From Portulaca oleracea (taxonomy: Eukaryota > Streptophyta > Magnoliopsida > Caryophyllales > Portulacaceae), in assembly GCA_029582165.1 (NCBI GenBank), contig CM055877.1, positions 6,005,855 to 6,069,854 of the forward strand: a stretch of 64,000 nt of DNA, read 5' to 3'. Each line of letters starts with the position of its first letter. Positions within the stretch are counted from its first letter, which is position 1. The notes beneath the pieces are model-generated. The model was given only the letters and a program-made list of their open reading frames with translations, had not been told where the DNA came from and did not search any database. Below, piece by piece: positions 22,566 through 32,775 of this stretch. The position numbers were made by a program, and so were the translations under genes.

Positions 22566-23253
22566 TAGGGGTGTCCAAAACCGGTAAATCGCAATTTGGG
22601 TTAACCGCATTTCAGTTTATGGATTTTATAAACCTAAACCTAAACCGCTTTGTGCGGTTAACTGGTTTGCGATTAACCGCTTTTGGAAATTAGAAACCGA
22701 AACCACCGGTTAACCGCATTGATAACATGGTTAACCGCTTTCTGGGTTCGGTTTATGGTTAACTGCAGTTAACCGTCGGTTCCTATAAATTTAAAGTAAT
22801 AAGTAAGGAAGAAAAATTAACATTTTGCTTTAAAATTTCAAAATTTGCAACTAAACTAATCAAGACCGGTTAACCGTTTCACAAAAATGCAAAATCGAAA
22901 CCTAAACCGCTTAAACCGATTTGGTTAACTTAAACCGCAATTTTCAAAAATTCCAAATGGTTAACCACTTTTTACCTATTTGGTTTATGCGGTTTTACAA
23001 TTTACTACCTCCGTCCCTAAATAATTGTCCATTTGACTAAATTTTGACCGTCGATTACTCACAAATTACAATGAGTTACAATATAAAATTAATATCATTA
23101 TAATTTTTAATATGATATCTTTTTAATGGTGATAATTTCATATCGTAATTCATTGTAATTTGTAAGTAATCAATGGTCAAAGTTTAATCAAATGGACAAT
23201 AATTTAGGAACGGAGGTAGTAGTTTCTAATTTTGATTTTTGTTGGGCACCCCC
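22566..23253. mobile_element. hAT-like element with a nested Stowaway
   Basis: It starts TAGGGGTGTCCAAAACCGG and appears to end near TTGGGCACCCC, an inverted match of about 11 bp. The body is filled with GGTTAACCGC-type units. A Stowaway MITE sits inside near its right end. The 8-bp target duplication is not clear, so the right boundary is tentative. Confidence 0.5.
23005..23219. mobile_element. Stowaway MITE
   Basis: Ends CTACCTCCGTCCCTAAATAA and its inverted partner TTATTTAGGAACGGAGGTAG-like sequence span about 35 bp, with TA on both sides (23003-23004 and 23220-23221). The CTCCGTCCC terminus and TA duplication are diagnostic of plant Tc1/mariner Stowaway elements. Confidence 0.9.
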
Positions 23254-23370
23254 TGCTAAGAGCGGGTCGCAAAACAACGCCTTTGTTTTGGTCCGAGACC
23301 ATTAAATTTCTTACCTTCCCCTTCATTATTTCCCTAGAACCGTACACAACTCGCTCTCTTTTCTCTCCTC

Positions 23371-23377
23371 TTTATAA
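23371..23377 (+). promoter_or_regulatory. TATA box of the small CxxC gene
   Basis: TTTATAA lies 152 bp upstream of the ATG at 23529, in a CT-rich core promoter. It suggests a leader of about 120 nt. Confidence 0.6.
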
Positions 23378-23528
23378 CCACATCCAACTTCCCAAACAGA
23401 AGAGTGGGAGAATTCAGCTCAAAGATACCAAAAAACACACATACTCCTCATCTTCTACTTCCACCCATTACAAGTTTTTTCATTTTTTTTTTTAATTAAA
23501 GAGATCAAAGAGGTATATATATTTGGAA

Positions 23529-23735
23529 ATGGTGTGGTTCTGCTTCTTGGTTGACCAGCAACGGCTAGTTCAAAGCAGCAAGCCGGCGGCCGGACTCTGT
23601 GCTCGGTGCGGCGGCGGCGCAAGTGTTGCCGACATGAAAACAGCCACCAGATTCTGCCATGTCCCATTTTATTGGAGATCTTGGAGAGCAATTATTTGCA
23701 CCTTTTGTGGAGCCACCCTCAAATCTTACCGTTAG
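23529..23735 (+). CDS. small conserved plant protein with two CxxC pairs
   Basis: An intact 68-residue frame starting MVWFCFLVDQ. Cysteine pairs CARC (residues 24-27) and CTFC (57-60) are spaced like a zinc ribbon. Between them ADMKTATRFC and VPFYWRSWRAI match, from memory, a family of short uncharacterised plant proteins of this length that end in KSYR. The start is the first ATG; it fits the family's MVCFCFLVDQ-type opening. A TATA box is placed at 23371. Zinc binding is inferred from cysteine spacing and no function is known to me. The promoter is hemmed in by MITEs ending about 120 bp upstream of the TATA box. A stretch of the 3' flank (23807-23875) recurs near 6285-6345. Confidence 0.8.
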   Translation: MVWFCFLVDQQRLVQSSKPAAGLCARCGGGASVADMKTATRFCHVPFYWRSWRAIICTFCGATLKSYR

Positions 23736-24488
23736 ATTATGTTATCCATTTCTTTTCTTCTTTCTTCTTTTGTTTTTTCTATTTTTTATTTTTTTCTATG
23801 TGACAATTAAGTGCGAAATGTAGTGACATAAGGGCCATATGTGACAATGTATGTTGTGACATCATGGTTTCTAAATGTAACATAACAAGAATGCATGGAA
23901 CTATATATATTCCTCAGCTTCAGCTTGAACAGTAGTGTAAATACAAGGGATTTGAACGACTTTGGTTTGTTGTATATGGATGAATAACAAACTATGGTAA
24001 TGATCGAAGCAAGGAAAACTGTGAAAACAATTGTTTTTGTTCCGATTATTGAGAGTCAAAAGACTTAAAAATTCATAAAATACATAGCAAAAACATTATT
24101 GCATATTTAAAAGTGCATGGTACACTTTGAAGTATATATCTATGTCTTCCACTAATTTAAATTCTAAGAAGCAAATCTATAAATATTTATTATAAAATTT
24201 CCATAAATTTATGAACATTATTGCATAGTTCATTGCATATTGAATTTATCAATCTGTTATGAAAATTCATCACATGAAAATTTTATCTGTTTTAATTGCA
24301 TACAAGAAATTAAATCTAGATATGTCTTCATGATATTTGGTATAATTTGGAGTATAAAAAGAGAATAGTAAGCAACTTCAATTAGAAAAGTGCACGAGGG
24401 GGGACCTGTATATGCAGAGTCTTAACTCTTAAGCGACAATGAACTCTTTGATGTAAATATGTAATTGTCAATAATTCAATGAGTGTCA
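23736..24488. other. 3' flank of the small CxxC gene, gene-free
   Basis: T-rich 3' UTR-like sequence followed by AT-rich spacer. The motif TGACAATTAAGTGCGAA with GGGCCATATGTGA is shared with 6285-6330. No other feature was found. Confidence 0.5.
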
Positions 24489-24498
24489 AATTAAACAG

Positions 24499-25033
24499 GG
24501 GTTTTTAGGGGTATTTATATTCTGCATCCTTAGTTTTCAATATTAATTTTTTAGACCTTAAAGTTTGTAGATTGAATAAAAAAGGACCTTAAAGTTTGTG
24601 GGCTAAAGAAAAAGGCCTCTATCTCATCCATTATTTTCCTCCCATGTTTGAATTTATCCCCCGATTGACGTCAAACTTCAGGACTATAGCTAAAACTAAT
24701 ATTGAAGCTATAATACACCTCTCTTATTCATGTTAGGGCTACTTAGACCCCTGAATACATGGTTTTAAGTAACTCCAATATGAATAAAAGAGGTTTATTA
24801 TAACTTTAATATCGGTTTTAACCTTAGTCTTGAAGTCTAATGCCAATCGGGAGAGAAATTCAAATATAGAAAGAAAAAGAAAAATGGGAAACGGACTTTT
24901 TTTCACCTTAGAAACTTTGGGGTCCTTTTTTTCCATCATCCAAATTTTAGGATCTAAAAAGTTAAAGTTGAAAACCAAGGGTTCAGAATATAAATACCCC
25001 TAAAATTCGGGGTCCAAAATGCAAAAAAAACCC
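24499..25033. mobile_element. Mutator-type fold-back element, 535 bp
   Basis: Inverted arms of about 220 bp cover almost the whole element, with TTTAGGGGTATTTATATTCTG at the outer ends. A perfect 10-bp direct repeat AATTAAACAG flanks it (24489-24498 and 25034-25043). Duplications of 9-10 bp with long arms fit Mutator-like elements. It has no coding capacity. Half of a related copy lies at 52970-53284. Its transcript would fold into a long hairpin. Confidence 0.8.
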
Positions 25034-25431
25034 AATTAAACAGAGTAATACAGCTATCAAGAGAGGATAACCTTGGCATAAATGTGAATTAATTGTTACA
25101 CTAACTATTTGTCTATCACACTTATTGCATGCAAGACTTGTCAGTTCCAACAATATAATTCAGTACAACTAAAATTATTGCGTACAGGAAATGATAAAGA
25201 TGACAGAAAACACAGATAGTTTGCCCGTGCAAACTATTGGAAAGGCTGTTTGTGGAAGAAAAATATCTAATAGGTATGCAAGCTGAAACTAAGTTCTGGA
25301 AATGCAGAGAGAACTCATTGAGTAGAAGCATATATTCTCAGAAGTCAGAACATAACGTTGGTATCGAAATTAGAGGTTTATTTTTCTTACTCAATGTTCA
25401 AATCCTAAAGTGTGTGTCTATTAGTTTCATG

Positions 25432-25597
25432 CAATGTTGTTAAAATCGGTATCCTAACTTGATATTATGGAGAAGTTAGGATCGGAAATTAGTTCATGTA
25501 GGATCCCAGATCGTGTGTAAATAGTAGAATCATATCGAGGATTTTGGACCATAAAATCGTAGGATCGTAAATCAGGATCGAGATTTTAATAACTATG
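25432..25597. mobile_element. hAT-like MITE, ATAGTTATTAAAATC family
   Basis: Ends CAATGTTGTTAAAATCG and GATTTTAATAACTATG are inverted. Flanks GTTTCATG (25424-25431) and GTTTTATG (25598-25605) are an 8-bp duplication with one change. The same family, in inverse orientation, is at 52683-52836. Confidence 0.75.
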
Positions 25598-25893
25598 GTT
25601 TTATGAGAAAGAATTTTTTCAAAGAAAACTTTTCAAAAACTTTCTCTAACGCTCCTTGGGAAATAGTTTATTAAGCTTGTGAAAAAAATAATGCTCTCAC
25701 ATCAAACTTTCCAATTCATTAGAGACAACTTAACATAAAAAAAGCTTGTCTAACTTCAAAATTGAGTAACTTTCCCAATCAAATGCTCCCTTAGTGGATA
25801 TTGTGGTACTCGTACACTCTATATGGATCTATTTTCAAGATAGGTATCTATTAAACCTAGTTAAGTAGTTGTGGAACCCTTCCTAGTTGTAAA

Positions 25894-26073
25894 TGTTGGG
25901 ACTCACCCATGAGTAAAAATGTCCGACGTCGAAAAAGTAAAAAGAAAGGATATGGTATCTAAGTCAAGTGGACTACTCCTCTTAACATGAATTGGTTTTA
26001 AGACGGAACCTCACTTAACTTGTGTACCATGAATCTTGGTTGAAGTGGGCTCCCGCCTTGGATCTCCCCAACA
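25894..26073 (+). mobile_element. solo LTR of a small TRIM-like element
   Basis: It starts TGTTGGGACTC and ends CTCCCCAACA, with flanks GTAAA and TTAAA. The interior contains ATATGGTATCTAAGTCAAG, which I recall as common in a dispersed plant LTR-like repeat. No PBS, PPT or second LTR adjoins it. Confidence 0.55.
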
Positions 26074-26501
26074 TTAAAAATATGTTAAGTACAATAGCAA
26101 TTAGGAATGAGAATGGATGCATGCAGAACAGGGTTTGATTGTTATTCATTGTCCTTAGGTGGAAGGCATATTGAAAATTGAAGATTTCGGATGCCATTCT
26201 CATCGAAAAATAATTGTTGTAGGAGATTAAGTTATTGAAATCTTTGGTTTAAGAATGCTTATTATAGAGCAAAATATTGTTTTAAATTTTCTAAATAGCG
26301 GATTAAATGTTTTCAACAGATGAGATTGATTTAATTAGAGTATCATTTACATTCGTCGGGGAATATAACTAAACTAAGGAATGCTAAAACCTTTATCATT
26401 GGTAATTAATCATAATTATTAAAAAGAATTGGGGAAAAAAATTCTTGTAAATAGTAACTTGAGGAAAAAAAAAAAAGAAAAATGTCTTAGATAGGGTTAG
26501 A

Positions 26502-26624
26502 CTGTTACAGTATAAAACCATCATTGGGCATAAAACTATTAGCTTAAGTTTTTAGTTGAGATGACTCTATATGGTATCAGAGTCAGATTGGATAAGAAGT
26601 CTCAGATTCAAATCTCAACACCCC
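26502..26624 (+). mobile_element. SMART copy, left half (split by the Sirevirus)
   Basis: LTR-like 26502-26570 (TGTTACAGTATAAAACC) is followed at 26571 by the primer-binding site TGGTATCAGAGTCAG and a short interior. It matches the SMART at 17274 but is more diverged. It is cut at ACCCC (26620-26624) by insertion of the copia element. Confidence 0.75.
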
Positions 26625-27486
26625 TGAAGAACCCCTTTTGAGAACAGAGCAAAGGACGTTCACTCACCGCACGACAAGGACGTCTTCGACAAATACCCTG
26701 AAGGACATTGACACTGCTCAACAGGTTTTGAAGTGAAAGACAAATGACAACACTTAATCAGGGAAGTTGTTCTTTTTGGCAAGAATATGTTTTTCCCTTT
26801 ATTATCGTCTAAACTAAACTAATGGATTTCATGTTCTATTTTGCAGATAAAATCAAGGAAGAAAATGGAAGGAACTCTCAGAAGATCTCACCGAAAAAAG
26901 GAAGGAAAACTGCAAATCAACTGAGAAAGGAAATCGGAGCAAAATGTAAGTTTTCAACGGATACAAGATCAAGCACAGCGCTTTAAATAGACACACTCAA
27001 GACGAAGAAAGGCAACGATTCCACGGAAGAAATCGGGTGTTCAAAATAGAAATAGAGTTTTCTGTTTTGGTGTTCTTGAGAGATTTGGTGTTGTGAGTAG
27101 CTTGAGTGAAATCAATCCTTAACGGATCTAGGATTGATTGTTGCTTGTGTAGTCGTATCCTAGACGGAATTAGGATCGACTGTGTTTGAACACCAAAGTT
27201 TGAATTTGGTGTGTGTTAGTTTCCCATAAATAAGAAGCGTCCTTGTAAGGCACTTGGTTCATTGTAAAACCTAAGGACATTCATCCTAGGTTTATCACAT
27301 TCTGTTTGCAATAAAGGAGGTTATTCAGTTTATATATTCTGTCCTTTATTCATTCTATTTCTGCTTTGTGTGAAGGAAATTCTCAGTCTGTTTAGACTGA
27401 GAACCTAACGTCCTTGCTAAATTGTGATTTGTGCAGAAAAAGTCAGTAACCCTATTCACCCCCCCCCCCCCTCTAGGGTTCTTTCA
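26625..27486 (+). repeat. 5' LTR of Sirevirus-like element 1
   Basis: It starts TGAAGAACCCC and ends GGTTCTTTCA. It holds a palindromic ATCCTA-GACGGAAT-TAGGAT and a related AACGGATCTAGGATTG unit. It is nearly identical to the LTR at 37892, apart from a longer C run near its end and a few indels. Confidence 0.9.
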
Positions 27487-27488
27487 AT

Positions 27489-27502
27489 TGGTATCAGAGT
27501 CT
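27489..27502 (+). other. primer-binding site
   Basis: TGGTATCAGAGTCT begins two bases after the 5' LTR and is complementary to the 3' end of initiator methionine tRNA. It is used to prime minus-strand synthesis. Confidence 0.8.
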
Positions 27503-27546
27503 GGTCCACTGAAAATTCAGAGACTAATCACTCTGTGGCAAAGATC

Positions 27547-30500
27547 ATGGGAGATCACAACATGGGAGACTTAAATCAAGGACGTTCATGGAACAGATCA
27601 CCTTTACTGACAGGTGACAACTACAGAATTTGGAAGCGCCAAATGGAGATCTTCTTGAGAAATCAAGACGAGGACATTTGGGACGTAGTCACCAAAGGAA
27701 ATTATCCTACTCCCCAGAAGACTGCTGAAGATGGAACAACAAGTGACAAACCAAGATCTGAGTATACACCTGAAGAAAAAGAGCGAGCAAAGAAAAATAC
27801 TCATGCACATTATCTTTTAATTTGCAGTCTTAACTCTAATGAATTTGAAAGAGTGTCTAATTTTGATACAACTCAGCAGATCTGGAACTACTTGGTCACA
27901 ACATATGAAGGAACAAACCAAGTAAAGAAGACCAAGGTCAACATACTAGTTCAAAAGTATGAAGGCATCAAGAAGGAAGAAAATGAGTCCATCGAGTCAA
28001 TGTTCAAGAGATTCAATGCAATCATCAACCACCTCAAGTCCCTCGGAAAATCCTATTCCAATGAAGAACAAGTGAACAAGGTCCTTCAGTGCCTTCCTAG
28101 ACACAAGTGGGGACCAAAAGTAACGGCAATAGAAGAAGCTCAAGATCTAGAGACCTTGAAAATTGAAGAGTTGATTGGCAAACTTCTTGCACATGAGATA
28201 CGACTGTCCAAAGGCAGTCAGACCAAGGACATTGCCCTCAAAAGCACCAAGGAACCAGAAGAAGAATCAGAGTGTAACGACCCGCCCTAAACCCGTACTA
28301 ATTAAAACCTTAATTACGGTAATTAGCTAAAATACGCTAATAAAATTTTTCTGCTTTTACGACATGAATATTATTATTATAGTTATTACGGTTATTATTT
28401 CTATTGTTTATTTATTTTTATACGCGACAGGTCTCGAGCAAGGCGATGGTTAAACGGGTTGATTTTATGTTATCTCGGATTTAAAGTTATAAACATTATT
28501 ATGAGTTTATGAATATTTTTACGATAAGTTATATAATTTATTTTATGGTTCTCAATTTTACGTTTTTAATCGAGGAAGGTTATGTTAATTTCGACTCCGT
28601 TTCTTTTACGATTTATTTTACCCAACCTTCCTAAGTGCATTTTATTGCCCAATTCATTCTATTAACGTGTCCTACCAATTTATTTTATGTGGTTTAATAC
28701 TAGTTAATTTTTACCCAATTTATTCCCAAGTAATTTTATTTAATCATATACTAAATTAGTTTACCAAGTTTATGTTCATTAATTTTATTTAGTCCATACC
28801 AATTATTTTACATAGCAAGTTAATTACACTTTGGTTAGCCTAAATTATTAATTAGAGAATTAATTGTTTAAGGGAGTGTTTTATATATACTAAGGGGGTT
28901 ATTATACTCATTTCATTTTCAGAAAAATCACAACACTCCCTCACTCTTCCTCCCTCTTCTCTGCCAAAACCCAACCCCGCCGCACCCCCCTCTTTTCCGG
29001 CCAGTTCTGGCGGCCGGAGGCCACGCCGGCGACCACCAGGCGGTGGCCGTGCCACCCCCTTCCACCTCTCTCTTGTTTTTCTCCTTCAATTTCTTCCCCA
29101 AGTGGTATATATTCAAAACCCTAACTCAACTCTTTATGTTTCAAATATGATTTTCACTTCTAATTTGTGTTATTCTTGTTGTTCTTCATCTCTTTTATGT
29201 TTTCTAAGCATGAATTTAGGTTGTGGTTAAGTTGGGTTAATTAGGGTTTGAGTTTGAGAAGGATGCATGTATAGTTTGATTGGATTTTGGATGAGTTCTT
29301 GCTAAGTTCTTGTTGAATGTTGAAATTCTTGCTTGCATGTGGTTTTTGGATGAGAAATATGATGATTAAGGGACTAATTTGGGTTGTTTATTATGTTAAT
29401 TAAGTTATTATATACTTGGATGATATGAATTTAGTGTGGAAATGGGTGAAAAAGAGTTAATTTAAGTGTTGTTTGAATTACTTATGTTATCTATGGTTGC
29501 ATGTGGATTTTTATGGAAGAAGATGAGTACTTTTCTGGGTTTATATTCTGGAAAAATCAAGAGTGATGTTTAATTTGGGCTTTAGGTTTGAATTAGTATA
29601 TGTTTAGTGGCAAAAGATACCATTAAAAGGGAATTCAAGAGCTGATTATGCTTCTGGTTGCAAACTGAATTTTCTAGAGGAGTTAAAATGTGAGTTTAGC
29701 CCAGATTTTTACTTTAAAAGATAGCCTAAGTTATTATCTAACTCTCGGCTTTGGAATTTCGAGAATCCGATATGTGTAGCCCGAGATATGACCAAAACCG
29801 TGAAGGTACAAAATTAAATACGTTTTCTGAGTCAGTGGATATATGCTCAAATTTCGTCCATTTAGAGACTTTGTTGGTTCTGTAGAGAAACATAAAAGTT
29901 TTAGGTCATTCTTCAAGCTTTCCGGAAACATAAAGTTTACATCCATACGATATCGGGTGAGTGAGATATGAGGCTGAGAATGAGGGCCGTTAGCAAGTCG
30001 CTGCCCAGAATTTTAATAGTTGATTCTAGCTTAAAGGGTGCAATTTGATCTCTTAAGGAGCTCTAATAAGATGGGGACCTTTGTGTCATTGTTAAGATGG
30101 GTTAAGTAGGTTTTCTAAGTTGATCTAAGATATTTTAGTGTTTGGGATTATCTCCTAAAGGTTTATGGAGATACTAGCAAACCATGGGGTAAAGTGATGA
30201 GGTTTTATTTTAAGTTCGTCTAAGTGATGTTGATGGCTAAGTGGTACTTTTGACTTCTTAACAAGTTTATGGGTTTCCTCGATGTTTAAATAGCCCAAGG
30301 ATCATCTCTTCTATGTATTCAATTCACCGGTCATCGGTTCGTAAACTTTCCAAAACTCATAATCATGTCCTTATCTAATTTCCGTCGCTTGACAACGTTT
30401 CTTTCATGTTTTCAATGACCGAATAGCTTCTCTTCTTACGCCTTCAAGGACTCCAATTCTATGCTCATCTAAGCTGGTTGTTAAGGATGCTTTATACATC

Positions 30501-32775
30501 ATAAGCCTTCTTTGATCCTATTCAAGGTTCACCATAAGTTTCGCTTTAAATTTCCAAGCCGCATGATTAATTTCAAGTACTCTGCTTCTGTCCGGGCCTT
30601 TTTCCAAGCCCTTCCTTTCATTTTTAGCCTTCGGTCCAGTTGACAAAGTTGTAGGGCGTGATTTTCCCTTTCCGAAAAGTACTCGATTGCAAAAATCCGA
30701 GTTTCCTAGCCCAAGTTATCATCAAATCATTGATTTATCAAAAAAACTGAAATTTTTATTTTCTCATCCCTTTTAAGTTATCAAGTTTTATGTACTTTAA
30801 TCTTAGCTTGTCAATACCAAGACTTTATTAAAATTCTCAACTTCCTATACTCTTTTTATAGTTTCCAAGTCGCCCAAGCCGTCCCAAGCTCGAGGCACGT
30901 CGTTAGATCTTTCTACTACCCAAGGTACGCGAATTGTCCAACTTTTCGCTCCTGCTTATCGTTTAACGCGTTTCAGGGTTATATTATTTAGTTTATGCCA
31001 TAATGTTTATATTACGATTTTAAAGGGTCCCATCTTATGTATTTTTGTGCTAGCTCTCTTTTTATGTACGATACTCCTGATCAGAGTGTCGGACTGCGAT
31101 GTCATTGCTCAGCGATCACTCCAAACTTCGATCGGTTTGGGCATGCGTGTGTGTGAGATGCATTGCATCGATCGTAAGGGACCAAATACTTATGTTTTAG
31201 TACCTACTTTCCTCTCACGTACTTTACTTCTTACGTTAATGAAATCAAGTTATTTATTCATGTTTATCCCTTTCCCTGTTTTCAAAGTGAATTTAAATGT
31301 CGGCACTAAAACCGTTTTCGAACGGTTTGACGTGTTGGAGGTTCGTGTACTGAGTGTTTCCCCACTCACTTTTGCGTTGTTTTAATGTTTTGTTTTAGGC
31401 GGTCCGAGCTCCCATGTTAAAGGCAAGGATAAGCAAAAGTAGGCGTGTACCCAAGCGAGGTAGTCTCGAATGGAAGTTTGGCCGACTCCGGTGGTTTCCT
31501 TATGGTTAAAAGACCCCTTAATTGTGAAATATGGGATGTAGTTATTTCTCTAACGGTTGTATTAGTTGAATTATTTATGTATTGGTGGTTTTTAAGTATG
31601 AAGTTTATGTTTAAAGTTGGGTTGTGATTATTGTGTACTTAAATGGTGTAGTTGGGTTTGTTGCCTTGTCCCGAGTGGGGACGGTTGTAATACCTCCACC
31701 CTAGGTGTTCCGCTGCGCTAATCACAGGCTTAGTGTTGGTATTATGTTAATATTGTAATTAAGGGTGTTGGGGTGTTACACAGAGGATGATGATGAAGAA
31801 ACCATGGCTATGTTAGCTAAAGGTTTCGGGCGACTATACAGAAAGAATCCCAGATTCCGTGGCTACCTAAGAGAATCATCCTCCAAACGACCTTCACCCA
31901 AAGGTAAAATTCAAACTAAGGATGATAATGAATATAAATGCTTTGCTTGTGGTGCAACAGATCACCTGGTCAGGGAATGTCCTCACGTGAAGAAAGTCAA
32001 GGAATAAAGCGACTTCAGAGGAAAAAGAATGAGTAGCAAAGCTATGGTTGCTACATGGAGTGAAAGTGAAGGCAGTGAAAGTGAAAGCGAATCTGAGGAA
32101 ATTGCAAATCTTTGTCTCATGGCAAAGGACGTCACAGAAATACAAGCAGATGAAACATAAGAAAACGATGATGAGGTATTCACAAATCTCTTTCTGAAAT
32201 GTCCTCAACATAATCTGAAACCAAGATTGCTCAATCTGCTTGATTACATTGCAACTCTCACCGACAAAGTACAATATCTCACTAGAATTGCTGAAACAAA
32301 CTCCAAAACCATAGAAACCCAATATGAGATAATCAAAAATCTTACCTCTGATAATGTCAGCATGAGAAATGAAATGATACAGAACCGAAAAGAGCTGAAT
32401 TCCATTCTCAATCAAGAGATAAACCAAGTTCACTCTACCATAAACCCTGATAAGAAAGCCTCCACAGATAAACTTGGTTCACCCAAAACCAAACCAGAAA
32501 CCTTACCCCTTCACATATCCACAAACATACCAAAAATAAGAACCAAAACAAAGTGGGTTCCAAAGAAGCCAAACAACAAACTTGTCCCCCCAAACAAAGA
32601 AACCTTTCATAAACCCCCTTGTCCAAAGAAAGGTATAATGTCCTTCAGTGCAGGTATGTCTCAGGGCTCACAACGACCTCTGGTATTTGGACAGCGGATG
32701 CTCGAGACACATGACTGGAGATCCAACCAAATTCAAAGAACTCAAGGACATCAAAAGTGGGAAGGTAACGTTTAG
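27547..32775 (+). pseudogene. gag of Sirevirus-like element 1, split by a solo LTR
   Basis: Gag starts at the ATG in 27547 (MGDHNMGDLNQGRSW). The first part runs to 28272 and holds the UBN2-type capsid core (LLTGDNYRIWKRQMEIFL, then FNAIINHLKSLGKSY). It is then cut by the LTR at 28273-31780 and resumes at 31781. The second part has the CCHC knuckle CFACGATDHLVREC at about 31939-31980, and a predicted coiled coil (DYIATLTDKVQYLTRIAETN onward) at about 32240-32430. It ends at 32775. In-frame stops at 32005-32007 and 32158-32160 are absent from copy 2. Its frame overlaps the start of pol, which is in the +1 frame. Confidence 0.85.
28273..31780 (+). mobile_element. 3.5-kb solo LTR of a gypsy-type element, nested in gag
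   Basis: It starts TGTAACGACCCGCCC and ends GGTGTTACA. Perfect 5-bp duplications CAGAG flank it (28268-28272 and 31781-31785). The uninterrupted gag at about 60360-60380 gives the empty site. No primer site, gag or pol is inside, and the start is not repeated near the end, so this is one long LTR left by LTR-LTR recombination. The 3' part (about 31340-31780) resembles 41700-42466, sharing TTCCGCTGCGCTAATCA near the end. Length and TGTAAC start fit long-LTR chromovirus or Tat-type lineages; I do not choose between them. Confidence 0.85.

Noticed and set aside
31047..31627. Open frames inside the 3.5-kb solo LTR.
   Set aside because: No recognised motif, and the position within an LTR bounded by exact duplications makes coding unlikely.
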